Assembly: GCA_963652075.1 (NCBI GenBank)
Contig: CAVJRQ010000009.1
Coordinates: forward strand, 19,682 to 83,681
Reading direction: 5' to 3'
From: Phocaeicola_A sp963652075
GTDB lineage: Bacteria > Bacteroidota > Bacteroidia > Bacteroidales > Bacteroidaceae
DNA length: 64,000 nt
Below, in pieces: positions 1 through 8,899 of this stretch. How positions within the stretch are numbered: position 1 is the stretch's first letter; every line of letters starts with the position of its first letter. Position numbers and translations under genes: made by a program. The notes below the pieces were generated by a model. The model saw only the letters and a list, made by a program, of their open reading frames with translations, did not search any database and was not told where the DNA came from.

Positions 1-1
1 G

Positions 2-925
2 AAGGACATCGACTTCATCGCCCACTCCTTTGTACGCAACCGTCAGGATGTGCTCGACATCCGTGAGCTGCTCGATGCCCACCACAGTACCATCAAGATT
101 ATCGCCAAGATAGAGAACCAGGAGGGTGTGGACAACATCGATGAGATACTGGAGGTGGCGGACGGCATCATGGTGGCGCGCGGCGACTTGGGCATCGAGG
201 TGCCCCAGGAACGTATCCCCGGCATCCAGCGCATCCTCATCCGCAAGTGTGTGCAGGCACGCAAACCGGTCATCGTGGCGACGCAGATGCTCCACACCAT
301 GATTCAGAACCCGCGCCCCACGCGCGCCGAGGTGACCGACATCGCCAACGCCATCTATTACCGTACCGACGCATTGATGCTGAGCGGAGAGACCGCCTAC
401 GGCAAATACCCTGTGGAGGCGGTGCGCACCATGACGAAGGTGGCGTCGCAGGCGGAGAAGGACAAACTGACCGAGAACAACATACGCATTCCGTTGGAAG
501 AGAACTGCGACGTGACCGACTTCCTGGCCAAACAGGCGGTGAAGGCGACGGACAAGATGAATATCCGCGCCATCATCACCGACAGCTACAGCGGACGTAC
601 CGCCCGCAGCTTGGCGGCTTTCCGTGGCCGTTACCCGGTGCTGGCCATCTGCTACAACGAGAAGACCATGCGCCACTTGGCGCTCTCCTATGGTGTGGAA
701 GCCATCTATATGCCTGAGTTGGGCAACGGACAGGAGTACTACTTCGCCGCCTTGCGCAAACTGCTGCAGGACGGTGTCATCAAGGAGGACGAGATGGTGG
801 CCTACCTGAGTGGCGGCAAGTCCGGCACGCACACCTCTTTCCTGGAGATAAACCTTGTGGCAGACGTGTTGAAGTATGCCGAGTCGGAAGAGTACATCTT
901 GCCGAACCGGAACAGATATTTGTAG
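2..925 (+). CDS. pyk: Pyruvate kinase, C-terminal part (5' end outside window)
   Basis: Last step of glycolysis: phosphoenolpyruvate plus ADP to pyruvate plus ATP, in the cytoplasm. The frame is open from base 2, so the gene starts upstream of the window; 307 residues are visible. The pyruvate kinase signature IIAKIENQEGV, with the catalytic Lys and Glu, lies about 40 residues in and is followed by ADGIMVARGDLGIEVP, which carries metal and substrate ligands. The rest is the end of the TIM barrel (TRAEVTDIANAI, DALMLSGETAYGKYP) and the C-terminal alpha/beta domain. The stop is 4 bases before the next gene, so the two are probably co-transcribed. Identification is firm; only the N-terminus is missing. 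Confidence 0.97.
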   Translation, partial: KDIDFIAHSFVRNRQDVLDIRELLDAHHSTIKIIAKIENQEGVDNIDEILEVADGIMVARGDLGIEVPQERIPGIQRILIRKCVQARKPVIVATQMLHTMIQNPRPTRAEVTDIANAIYYRTDALMLSGETAYGKYPVEAVRTMTKVASQAEKDKLTENNIRIPLEENCDVTDFLAKQAVKATDKMNIRAIITDSYSGRTARSLAAFRGRYPVLAICYNEKTMRHLALSYGVEAIYMPELGNGQEYYFAALRKLLQDGVIKEDEMVAYLSGGKSGTHTSFLEINLVADVLKYAESEEYILPNRNRYL

Positions 926-929
926 GACG

Positions 930-1589
930 ATGCAGGAGACCGAGCCGATAGACGATTACATCCTGAAGCACATCGATGCGGAGGGTGACTACCTGCGTCG
1001 CCTCTACCGCGACACGCACGTGAAGCTGCTGCGCCCCCGCATGGCGTCGGGTCATCTGCAGGGCCGCATGCTGAAGATGTTCGTGCGGATGATTCGTCCC
1101 AAGCAGGTGCTGGAGATCGGTACGTTCACCGGTTACTCCGCACTCTGTATGGCGGAGGGGTTGGAAGAGGGAGGTCTCGTCCATACCTTCGAAATCAATG
1201 ACGAGCAGGAGGACTTCACCCGTCCGTGGATTGAAGGTTCGGCCTATGCCGACAAGATAAGGTTCTACATCGGCGACGCCCTGCAGCTGGTGCCGCGGAT
1301 GGACCTGGCCTTCGACATGGCGTTCGTGGATGGCGACAAGCGCCGTTACAACGACTACTACGACATGGTGCTGCCCCGTCTTCGCCCCGGAGGCTACCTG
1401 TTGGCGGACAACACCCTGTGGGACGGCCATGTGATAGACCCGGCCTACGACCGCGACCATCAGACCATCGGCATCAAGGCCTTCAACGACAGGATAGCGG
1501 CGGACGACCGGGTGGAGAAGGTGATACTCCCTCTGCGTGACGGGCTCACCATCATCCGCAAGAAAACGGAGGAGGAGCTGCAGGGGTGA
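930..1589 (+). CDS. Class I SAM-dependent O-methyltransferase (COMT-like)
   Basis: A 219-residue soluble methyltransferase of the catechol/caffeoyl-CoA O-methyltransferase family (PF01596 type). Residues 59-70 hold the SAM-binding loop (VLEIGTFTGYSA). FVDGDKRRYNDYY (about 132-144) supplies the acidic metal ligand D134, and LLADNTLW (157-164) supplies the D-N pair typical of cation-dependent members. The ATG at 930 is chosen because it follows the pyk stop by 4 bases; an in-frame extension upstream would lie inside pyk. The natural substrate cannot be told from sequence. Such genes next to pyk are housekeeping in Bacteroidales, so a role in small-molecule or tRNA hydroxyl methylation is possible but not shown. 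Confidence 0.9.
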   Translation: MQETEPIDDYILKHIDAEGDYLRRLYRDTHVKLLRPRMASGHLQGRMLKMFVRMIRPKQVLEIGTFTGYSALCMAEGLEEGGLVHTFEINDEQEDFTRPWIEGSAYADKIRFYIGDALQLVPRMDLAFDMAFVDGDKRRYNDYYDMVLPRLRPGGYLLADNTLWDGHVIDPAYDRDHQTIGIKAFNDRIAADDRVEKVILPLRDGLTIIRKKTEEELQG

Positions 1590-1635
1590 AAGAGAAGATA
1601 AAGGTTAAACTATACCATATAAATTAAGTAACGAA

Positions 1636-1971
1636 ATGGAAACGACAAGACAAAACAAAATAGCGCGGCTCATCCAGAAGGAGCTGAGTGACATCTTCTT
1701 GCTTCAGACAAAAGCCTACAAGGGCGTGTTGGTGTCGGTGAGTGCCGTGCGCATCAGTCCCGACCTCAGCGTGGCCCGCGTCTACCTGAGCGTGTTCCCC
1801 TCGGAACGCAACCAGGAGATTGTGAAGAACATCAACGACAACATGAGGTCCGTCCGCTACGAACTGGGCACGAGGGTACGCCACCAGCTGCGCATCATCC
1901 CCGAACTCAAGTTCTTCGTGGACGACTCGCTCGACTACATCGAACATATCGATAAACTGCTGAAAGAGTGA
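1636..1971 (+). CDS. rbfA: Ribosome-binding factor A
   Basis: Late 30S subunit maturation factor that binds near the 5' helix of 16S rRNA. At 111 residues it is the usual length for a one-domain KH-fold RbfA. The N-terminus (TTRQNKIARLIQKELSDIF) and the segment ISPDLSVARVYLSVF are characteristic, as is the C-terminal stretch PELKFFVDDSLDYIEHID. The stop codon TGA overlaps the GTG start of the following permease gene, so translation of the two is probably coupled. Confidence 0.95.
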   Translation: METTRQNKIARLIQKELSDIFLLQTKAYKGVLVSVSAVRISPDLSVARVYLSVFPSERNQEIVKNINDNMRSVRYELGTRVRHQLRIIPELKFFVDDSLDYIEHIDKLLKE

Positions 1972-3194
1972 ACCTCTCCTTCTACATAGCCCGGCGCTAC
2001 CTCTTCTCCAAGAAGTCTCACCACGCCATCAACATCATCTCGGGCATCTCCGTCTGTGGGGTGGCGTTGGCTACGCTCGCCTTGGTCTGCACGCTCTCCG
2101 TGTTCAACGGCTTTCAGGAGTTGGTGGCCACCTTCTTTACCGCCTTCGACCCGCAACTGAAAGTGGTGCCCGTGACGGGTAAGGTGTTCGACGCTACGGA
2201 CAGCCGCATCGCCCGGTTGCGACTCCTGCCCGAAGTGGATGTGGTGACCGAGTCGCTGGAGGAACACGCCATCCTGCAGTACAGAAACCGCCAGGCGATG
2301 GTCGTCATCAAAGGGGTGGAGGACAACTTCCAACAACTGACCGCTATCGACAGTATCCTCTGTGGCAACGGGACGTTCAAACTCCACGATGAGGTAGTCG
2401 ACTATGGCATCCCCGGCTTGCAGTTGGTGGGGGTGTTGGGCTCGGGAGTCGCCCCCGTAGACCCCATCGAGGTATATGCTCCCAAGCGTGACGAGAAGGT
2501 CAACCTCGCCAATCCCGCCAACAGTTTCAGGCACGACTACCTCTATTCGCCGGGAGTGGCGTTCCTGGTGAACCAACAGAAATACGACGCTTCGTACGTC
2601 CTCACCTCCCTCCGGTTCGCCCGCGACCTCTTCCGTTACGACAAGGAGGTCTCCGCTGTCGAGCTGAAGCTGAAGCCGTCGGCGGATGCCGATGCGACGA
2701 AGAAGAAAATCGCCCGGCTGCTGGGCGACGACTTTCGGGTGCTCGACCGCTATGAACAGCAGTCGGACGTGTTTCGCATCATGGAGGTGGAGAAGCTGAT
2801 TTCCTACATATTCCTTACGTTTATCCTCGTCATCGCCTGCTTCAACATCATCGGTTCCCTTTCGATGCTCATCATCGACAAGAAACAGGATGTGCAGACC
2901 CTCCGCAACTTGGGGGCGGACGACAAACTGATAGCCCGCATCTTCCTCTTCGAGGGGCGGCTCATCTCCCTCTTCGGTGCCTTGGCGGGTATCGTCTTGG
3001 GTTTGATTCTTTGCTTCGTGCAGCAACGTTTCGGGCTCATCACCCTCGGCTCTTCCGCCGACAGTTTCTTGGTCAGCGCCTATCCCGTCAGCGTCCACTG
3101 GCAGGACGTTCTGCTCGTCTTCGCCACGGTAGTGACCGTAGGATTCCTTGCCGTTTGGTATCCCGTGCGTTACCTCAGTCGCCGCCTGCTGTGA
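1968..3194 (+). CDS. FtsX-like ABC transporter permease (LolC/LolE type)
   Basis: Inner-membrane permease of 408 residues. It has one N-terminal membrane helix (about residues 22-50), a large periplasmic MacB-like domain, and three C-terminal helices around 270-405 that form an FtsX domain. This layout and the start LSFYIARRYLFSKKSHHAINIISGIS match the LolC/LolE lipoprotein-release family. Bacteroidales often encode a single such protein, which would work with a LolD-type ATPase; none is in this window. The start is GTG, embedded in the overlap GTGA with the rbfA stop. The export substrate is inferred from family only. Confidence 0.9.
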   Translation: MNLSFYIARRYLFSKKSHHAINIISGISVCGVALATLALVCTLSVFNGFQELVATFFTAFDPQLKVVPVTGKVFDATDSRIARLRLLPEVDVVTESLEEHAILQYRNRQAMVVIKGVEDNFQQLTAIDSILCGNGTFKLHDEVVDYGIPGLQLVGVLGSGVAPVDPIEVYAPKRDEKVNLANPANSFRHDYLYSPGVAFLVNQQKYDASYVLTSLRFARDLFRYDKEVSAVELKLKPSADADATKKKIARLLGDDFRVLDRYEQQSDVFRIMEVEKLISYIFLTFILVIACFNIIGSLSMLIIDKKQDVQTLRNLGADDKLIARIFLFEGRLISLFGALAGIVLGLILCFVQQRFGLITLGSSADSFLVSAYPVSVHWQDVLLVFATVVTVGFLAVWYPVRYLSRRLL

Positions 3195-3217
3195 GGGGCG
3201 ACCGTCTTACGGTGCCG

Positions 3218-4324
3218 TCAATAGACTACGATTTTGTTGCCGTCCAAGCGGACGCGGATGCGACGCAGACGGTTGAGATTCTCCAAGGCGGAGTCGACAG
3301 GCTCGTTGCGGAGCGCTGAGAAGTGTACCCGATAGTGCAGGGCATCGGTGTTTTGGAACACTACGCCCAAGTTATACCAACGACCCAAGTCGCACAACAC
3401 CTTCACCAACGGTTGGTCGTGGTAGTAGAAGAATCCGCTGACCCACTGCGTCACGGCGTAGGTGTCCACCTCCTGCACCTGCACCTCGCCCTTGGCGTTG
3501 TACCACGCCTCCTGTCCGGGATTCAGCGTGGCGTCGCAGACCGTCGCGTCGGGACGCATCACTTCCACTTTTCCTTTCACGAGAGCCACGTGGGCCACCT
3601 CGGAAGCGTAGCTCTTCATGTTGAACTCCGTGCCCAACACCCGTACGGAGAGCTGGTCGGAAGTGACGATGAAAGGCGCGTCGTCGTTGCGGACAACCTT
3701 GAAATAAGCCTCGCCCTTGAGCTTCACCAGTCGCTTGCCGCTTTGGAAAGCCGTAGGGAACTCGATGGTACTCTCCGCGTTGAGCACCACTTCCGACCCG
3801 TCGGGCAACACCACCTTAAAGTCCATGCCGCGCGGCGTGGAGAGCCGTTGCGTCTTGTTTTGCGACTGTGCCACGATGGCGGGCTTTTGCGGCTTGTCCG
3901 ACTTCTGGTAAGAGATGGAATTCTTTTGGGTGAGATCCAGCGTATCGTGCTCACGCTCCAGCTTCACCCGTTGCGGTTTCTCGTCATATTGCATGGCGAC
4001 AATCTCTTTGGGCTGTTGCGGTGTGGGCTCTCCAAAGAACGAGTGGCGGAACACGAAGACGAGGGCCAGCATGGCGGCTGCCCCCAGCAAGGCGGCTGCG
4101 GTCAGGTGCCAGGCGGAGAAACCGCGTTGGGGAGTCTCCTTGGCGACCATCTTCTCTTGGCGGAAAGCGTTCCACGCCTCGTCCACATCGGGCTGTGACG
4201 CGTGTCTCCGGCGATAGTCCATACGGACCAACGCCCCCATGCGTGCCTCCTCGGCCTCCTGTCGGTTGCAAGAAGTCTCTTCCCCTTCCGGTTGGTTCTG
4301 TTTGATATCCGTGTCTTCCATCAT
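3218..4324 (-). CDS. FecR-family anti-sigma factor (locus A)
   Basis: Inner-membrane regulator of 368 residues that would hold the ECF sigma factor encoded just upstream and receive a signal from the STN domain of the divergent SusC protein. Residues 1-70 are cytoplasmic and charged, about 73-92 form one membrane helix (LTAAALLGAAAMLALVFVF), and the periplasmic part carries the FecR domain (GMDFKVVLPDGSEVVLNAES, then FPTAFQSGKRLVKLKGEAYFKV) and a C-terminal DUF4974 module. It lies 48 bases downstream of the sigma gene on the same strand. Sigma/FecR/SusC is a standard cell-surface signalling trio in Bacteroides; the inducing ligand is unknown. Confidence 0.93.
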   Translation of the reverse strand: MMEDTDIKQNQPEGEETSCNRQEAEEARMGALVRMDYRRRHASQPDVDEAWNAFRQEKMVAKETPQRGFSAWHLTAAALLGAAAMLALVFVFRHSFFGEPTPQQPKEIVAMQYDEKPQRVKLEREHDTLDLTQKNSISYQKSDKPQKPAIVAQSQNKTQRLSTPRGMDFKVVLPDGSEVVLNAESTIEFPTAFQSGKRLVKLKGEAYFKVVRNDDAPFIVTSDQLSVRVLGTEFNMKSYASEVAHVALVKGKVEVMRPDATVCDATLNPGQEAWYNAKGEVQVQEVDTYAVTQWVSGFFYYHDQPLVKVLCDLGRWYNLGVVFQNTDALHYRVHFSALRNEPVDSALENLNRLRRIRVRLDGNKIVVY

Positions 4325-4372
4325 CCGTTATCTATTTCTTTGTTCGTTACATTATTATATAGACAATCTCGC

Positions 4373-4900
4373 TCAACTTTCGGTACCGCCTTTCAGGGAA
4401 TTTTCTCCAAGAACCTTCCTGAATGTCGCCAGTGCCTTGCTGATATGCTTGTGTATCATGCCCACCGAGGTATCGAGTGCTTCGGCCATCTCGCTATACT
4501 TTTTCTTCTCGATGTAGCACTGCTCCAAGATGAAACGCGTGCGTGCGGGCAAGGTGTCCATGATTCGCTCCACCTGCTTCATCCGTTCCTCGTGCACCGC
4601 CACGTCATTGTCGATGAGTGCCATCTTCTCGTCGATGTACCTTTGCATGGCGTTCCGTTCCACGGCGAGACGCTTCAGGTAGTTCAGGCAACGGTTGCGC
4701 AAGGCCCGGTTGAGGTAAGCCTCCGGACTGTCTGGCCGCCATGCGTCGTACTGTTTCCACAAGTCACCGAAAAGCTCGCTCACAACATCCTTTGCGGCCT
4801 CTTCGTTCTCCAGGAAATCGAGAGCGTAACGATACAGGCGGGCGTAGTTCTTTCGGAACAACGCTTCAAACTCCTCTTGCTGTTTCGTCCTGTCGCTCAT
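4373..4900 (-). CDS. ECF RNA polymerase sigma-70 factor (locus A)
   Basis: Alternative sigma factor of 175 residues. Region 2 (about 10-77) contains FEALFRKNYARLYRYALDFL and AKDVVSELFGDLWKQYDAW. Region 4 (about 110-160) contains the helix-turn-helix LPARTRFILEQCYIEKKKYSEMA and LDTSVGMIHKHISKAL. It is transcribed with the FecR gene that follows, and its promoter faces away from the susC gene of locus A. A TTTG-19-TAccTTTG promoter lies immediately upstream (4938-4968) and is overlapped by an inverted repeat related to the palindrome array at 5055-5154. Expected to drive the adjacent SusC/SusD genes. Confidence 0.94.
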   Translation of the reverse strand: MSDRTKQQEEFEALFRKNYARLYRYALDFLENEEAAKDVVSELFGDLWKQYDAWRPDSPEAYLNRALRNRCLNYLKRLAVERNAMQRYIDEKMALIDNDVAVHEERMKQVERIMDTLPARTRFILEQCYIEKKKYSEMAEALDTSVGMIHKHISKALATFRKVLGENSLKGGTES

Positions 4901-4937
4901 AAGTCACTCTCTCTTTTCCCTTCCCGGGGTCATGCCG

Positions 4938-4968
4938 CAAAGGTAACAATCCCTTGTCAACTGACAAA
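4938..4968 (-). promoter_or_regulatory. Promoter of the locus A sigma/FecR operon
   Basis: On the minus strand a Bacteroides -7 box TACCTTTG (complement of 4938-4945) is preceded by TTTG (complement of 4965-4968) at 19-bp spacing, the consensus arrangement. The start codon is at 4900. The -33 element is overlapped by the inverted repeat TTGTCA-AC-TGACAA at 4954-4967, whose half-sites match the nearby array. Confidence 0.75.
4954..4967. promoter_or_regulatory. Inverted repeat overlapping the sigma promoter, putative operator
   Basis: TTGTCA and TGACAA are separated by AC. The half-sites are the same as those in the five palindromes at 5055-5154, with loose copies at 5007-5012 (TGACAA) and 5027-5032 (TGTCAA). 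Its position between the -33 and -7 boxes suggests a repressor or activator site. The binding protein is unknown. Confidence 0.45.
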
Positions 4969-5054
4969 CGGTAGTAAGAAAATTATTTCTCCCCGTCATA
5001 GTGGTGTGACAATCCGCTTGAAACGATGTCAAGAACCACGGTATAACGATGTAT

Positions 5055-5154
5055 TGACAGTTGTCGCAAACATTGCTGACAATTGTCATAAATGTTGTTG
5101 ACAGTTGTCGTAAAGGTTTCTGACAATTGTCGTAAATGTTGCTGACAGTTGTCA
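5055..5154. repeat. Array of five TGACARTTGTC palindromes at 22-bp phase
   Basis: Five 12-bp palindromes start at 5055, 5077, 5099, 5121 and 5143, exactly 22 bp apart, alternating TGACAGTTGTC and TGACAATTGTC cores. The connecting 10 bases are variations of TAAATGTTGC. The last unit is extended into a longer palindrome with 9-bp arms (5139-5158). The array lies in the 459-bp gap between the divergent sigma and susC genes, which holds no convincing gene. Two helical turns between centres would put all sites on one face of the DNA. It may be an operator array or a structured element; see findings. Confidence 0.85.
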
Positions 5155-5330
5155 GCAATCATAAGTATGCGCTTCCTCGCACTGTATAGCCGTGCTTCTC
5201 ACTTCATTATGATATAGTTTTTCATCTTGTAAGATACGGTTCGTTGCGGTCTCTTGACGGGCGGGTGAAAGTTTTTTCGCTCGAAGGGGTACCGTTTCGA
5301 TGAAAAGAGTGTCTTTATAGAAAAAATCAA

Positions 5331-5338
5331 TATATTTG
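5331..5338 (+). promoter_or_regulatory. Candidate -7 box upstream of locus A susC
   Basis: TATATTTG fits TAnnTTTG and ends 21 bases before the chosen ATG at 5360. No good TTTG is present 19-21 bp upstream, which would suit a promoter that depends on the ECF sigma factor or another activator rather than the housekeeping sigma. Confidence 0.4.
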
Positions 5339-5359
5339 TTCAATTTAAATTGTGATTTT

Positions 5360-8300
5360 ATGAAGAGAGAGCTAAACAAGTACATGGGGGTATTCGTTAC
5401 CTTCCTTTGTCTGCTTTTAGCGACGAACGTGGGAGCTCAAACCCAAAAGCAAGGAAAGAAAATCACTTTCCAATGTGAGAAAGAAAAACTCCACAAAGCC
5501 TTGGACGAGGTGGAACGCCAGTCCGGCTACTACCGGATGCAGTACGTGATGGAGGATGTGAATCCTTACACGGTGACCAACGTGAAGCTGCAGAACGAGA
5601 CGGTGGAGAACGCGGTGAAACGACTGCTGAGAGGCACACCGCTGAAGTATGAAATCAAAGGACGTTTTGTGCAGGTGTTCAATCCTGCCGTTGCGCAGAA
5701 GACAAGCTCCAACGGACGTACCATCCGCGGGTCGGTGTATGACGAGGCTGGCGAGCCGTTGATAGGCGTGACCGTGCGCGTGAAAGGCACCAACGAAGGA
5801 ACCGTGACCGATTTCGACGGTGCTTTCGTCCTCCCTGCCAAGAGTGGCGGCGACGTGACCCTGCTCTTTACCTACGTAGGCAAGAAGGACCTGGAGAAGC
5901 AAGCCAATGCCCGTAAGACCGTCAACGTCATCATGGAGGACAACTCCAAGCTGCTGGACGACGTGGTGGTGACAGGTTACCAGACACTGTCGAAGGAACG
6001 CGTGACCGGTTCGTTCGACAAGGTGAACCAGGAACTGTTGGCCAGCCGTCCTACGGCCGACCTCTCCGCCGCCCTGCAAGGCGTGGTTGCCGGTATGCAG
6101 GCTACCGAGAACGAAGACGGTACGGTGGACTTCCTGATTCGCGGTACCAGTTCGCTCTACGCCAACACCGCTCCGCTGGTAGTCGTTGACGGATTCCCCA
6201 TCGAGGGGTCTTTCAGCACCATCAACCCGAACGACGTGGAGAGCGTGACGGTGTTGAAGGATGCCGCTGCCGCCTCCATCTGGGGAGCCCGTTCGGCCAA
6301 CGGCGTGATTGTCGTCACCACCAAGAAAGGCCAGAAAGGCAAACTGAAAGTCGACGTACAGGGCTTTTACCGTTTGGGTACCCGTCCCGACCTGGACTAC
6401 ATCATGTCACAGGCCGACAGCAAGACGACGGTAGACTATGAAATCAAGGCGTTGGAGAACGAGTGGTTTCTGTCCGACTTCACCCCGACTTCCGTCAACA
6501 TTGCCTCTCCGCTGTCTCTTGCGCAGAACTACTACTATGCCAATAAATACTACGGCATGTCCGAATCGGAGATGAACAAGAACCTGGATGCCTTGCGCAA
6601 CCGCAGCAACCGCAGCCAGCTGAAGAAATACCTGATGCAGACACAAGCCCTGCAGCAGTATAACGCCAACCTCTCTGCCGGAACGGACAAACACTCCACC
6701 TACGCGTCCATGATGTATGAGAAGAACGACGAGGCTACCATCAAACGCGGTTACGAACGCTTCATGTTGAACTTCAACAACAACTACAAGCTCAACTCTT
6801 GGTTGACCGCTTCCGTTGCCGGTACTTTCCAGCGCAAGACGCAGGAGACCAGCGGCGTCACCGTGAGCGACTTTACCAGCCTTTCGCCCTACGAAATGTT
6901 GATAGAGGAGGACGGTAGCTATGCCTACAACGAGAAGTCGTGGAACAAACTGGTCGCGGACAACCTGAACCTGCAGAACCTGCCCTACACGGACTTGTCG
7001 TACAACATGTTGCAGGAGGTGCGCAACCGATCCTACAAAACCACTTCGACACACTATCGCGTCAGCCTCGGCCTGAACGCCAAGATATGGCGCAACTTAG
7101 TGTTCGACACGAAATACCAGTATGAGAAGAATGAATCTAACGTGCGCAACTATGACAACGAGGAGACGGACTATGTCCGCCAGTTGGTAAACTACTATAC
7201 CTCCTACGATTTGGACAACGATGTCCTGAACAAACAATACATCCCTTCGGGAGGCATTATCCGACAGAGCAAGAGCGCAACGGAGAGTTACGTATGGCGT
7301 AACCAGTTGAGCTACAACGAAACCTTTGGCAAACACGACATCACGGCACTTGCCGGTTTCGAAATCAGTGAATACAGGACTTCCACCACTACCTATCCGT
7401 ACGTGTTGGGTTATGATGAAAAATCGAACACTTCACAACCCGCCTATTATGGAAGCAAGGAAGTTGCCGCTACCATTACGGGCTATCCCGATTGGTACAA
7501 CACCTTGTCCTCTTTGGTGAGCAACTCTTTCTCGGACCGCGTGGACCGTTACTTCTCCTACTTCGGGAACGCCTCTTACGTGTATGACGGGAAATACGGG
7601 GCATCGTTCAGCATCCGTGCCGATGGCTCCAACTACGTGACCGAGGACAAGTCGCTCCGTTGGTCGCCTATGTGGTCATTGGGCGCGAAATGGAACCTCG
7701 ACAAGGAGAAATTCATGGAATCCACCTCTTCCTGGTTAGACCGCTTGACGCTGCGTCTGACCTACGGTATCAACGGTAACACCGAGAAGAGTACCTCTCC
7801 GCAGACTTTGATTTCCACTTATGCCAATGCCACTACAGGAACCAATGTTTCGTACATCAGCAGCTATGGCAACCCCATGCTGCGCTGGGAAGAGACCTAT
7901 ACCACCAATGTGGGCGCGGACTTCTCGCTCTTCAAAGGCTTGCTCTCCGGTAAGGTGGAATACTACAACCGTCTGGGTAAATACATCGTGGGTACGGTGA
8001 CTGTTCCTTACGTGTACGGTAGCAGTACCCAAAAGTACAACAACGCCGAGATTCTGAACCGTGGTGTGGAGGTGGAACTGACCGGACGCGGCAAGATTAA
8101 CTCCATCGGGCTGGGCATCAACTCTACGGTGACTTTCGCCTATAACAAGAACGTCGTGCAGAAGCTCTACTATCCGTCACTCTACTGCTATCAGCTCTGC
8201 TATGCTTCCGATCCCTCCAACGGCTATTTCGTAGAGGGCAAACCGGTGGGTGCGGTCTACAGCTACGAATATGCCGGGGTGCGTGACGGGGTACCTCACG

Positions 8301-8881
8301 TGAAGACGGCTGACGGACAGGAATGGTCGTTCAATGACTTGACGCTCCACAACAGGACATTCGGTCTGGACAAGATGACCTACGGCGGAACCTCCATCTC
8401 CCCGTACACCTTCGGATGGGCCAATCAGTTCACGTGGAAGAACTTCGACCTCTATGTCTACATGACGGGCAAGTTCGGAGGCGTGTTCCGCGACCCCACA
8501 AGCCAGAACATCCCGCTGGCTAACTCCAAAGAGTCCATTTCGAAGTTCATCAACAGAGTGATGGAGAGCGACGGTACCGACTATCCTTGTCTGCCGGCGG
8601 TCGGTGACTACCAATGCTATCGTTGGGACCGCTACTTGCCCTATCTGCAGTCAGACATTCAGAACGCGTCGTTCGTGCGTCTGAAAGAGGTCTCCCTCAC
8701 CTATCACGTACCCGTGCAATGGCTGCGTAGGGTTCACCTCTCCGCTGCCAAAGTGTTCGTACAGGCCCGTGACCTCGGTCTGATTTACTCGGCCAACAAA
8801 CATCACTATGACCCCGAGTGGTTGCCCGGAACCAACAAACCCAGTACAACCATCACCTTCGGTGCAGGTTTCACTTTATAA
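5360..8881 (+). CDS. SusC/RagA-type TonB-dependent outer-membrane transporter (locus A)
   Basis: A 1173-residue TonB-dependent importer that forms the channel of a SusCD pair. The ATG at 5360 is chosen because it gives a clean signal peptide (MKRELNKY... to about ATNVGAQ); an upstream TTG is less likely. Next come an STN domain (about residues 30-105) for signalling to FecR, a carboxypeptidase-like regulatory domain (IRGSVYDEAGEPLIGVTVRV), and the plug (VVVDGFPIEGSFSTINPNDVESVTVLKDAAAASIWGARSANGVIVVTTKKG in two blocks). The rest is a beta-barrel ending in the aromatic-rich strand TITFGAGFTL. The substrate is unknown; no glycoside hydrolase is adjacent. Confidence 0.96.
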   Translation: MKRELNKYMGVFVTFLCLLLATNVGAQTQKQGKKITFQCEKEKLHKALDEVERQSGYYRMQYVMEDVNPYTVTNVKLQNETVENAVKRLLRGTPLKYEIKGRFVQVFNPAVAQKTSSNGRTIRGSVYDEAGEPLIGVTVRVKGTNEGTVTDFDGAFVLPAKSGGDVTLLFTYVGKKDLEKQANARKTVNVIMEDNSKLLDDVVVTGYQTLSKERVTGSFDKVNQELLASRPTADLSAALQGVVAGMQATENEDGTVDFLIRGTSSLYANTAPLVVVDGFPIEGSFSTINPNDVESVTVLKDAAAASIWGARSANGVIVVTTKKGQKGKLKVDVQGFYRLGTRPDLDYIMSQADSKTTVDYEIKALENEWFLSDFTPTSVNIASPLSLAQNYYYANKYYGMSESEMNKNLDALRNRSNRSQLKKYLMQTQALQQYNANLSAGTDKHSTYASMMYEKNDEATIKRGYERFMLNFNNNYKLNSWLTASVAGTFQRKTQETSGVTVSDFTSLSPYEMLIEEDGSYAYNEKSWNKLVADNLNLQNLPYTDLSYNMLQEVRNRSYKTTSTHYRVSLGLNAKIWRNLVFDTKYQYEKNESNVRNYDNEETDYVRQLVNYYTSYDLDNDVLNKQYIPSGGIIRQSKSATESYVWRNQLSYNETFGKHDITALAGFEISEYRTSTTTYPYVLGYDEKSNTSQPAYYGSKEVAATITGYPDWYNTLSSLVSNSFSDRVDRYFSYFGNASYVYDGKYGASFSIRADGSNYVTEDKSLRWSPMWSLGAKWNLDKEKFMESTSSWLDRLTLRLTYGINGNTEKSTSPQTLISTYANATTGTNVSYISSYGNPMLRWEETYTTNVGADFSLFKGLLSGKVEYYNRLGKYIVGTVTVPYVYGSSTQKYNNAEILNRGVEVELTGRGKINSIGLGINSTVTFAYNKNVVQKLYYPSLYCYQLCYASDPSNGYFVEGKPVGAVYSYEYAGVRDGVPHVKTADGQEWSFNDLTLHNRTFGLDKMTYGGTSISPYTFGWANQFTWKNFDLYVYMTGKFGGVFRDPTSQNIPLANSKESISKFINRVMESDGTDYPCLPAVGDYQCYRWDRYLPYLQSDIQNASFVRLKEVSLTYHVPVQWLRRVHLSAAKVFVQARDLGLIYSANKHHYDPEWLPGTNKPSTTITFGAGFTL

Positions 8882-8899
8882 TGACAGGAGGACAATGAA

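Noticed and set aside
1935..3098. 387-codon open frame antisense to the permease
   Set aside because: Shadow frame without family features.
4904..5158. 84-codon minus-strand reading frame across the 22-bp array
   Set aside because: Its repetitive Asp-Asn-Cys-Gln and Leu-Thr-Thr pattern is just the palindrome array read as codons. There is no convincing ribosome site, and it would overlie the sigma promoter.
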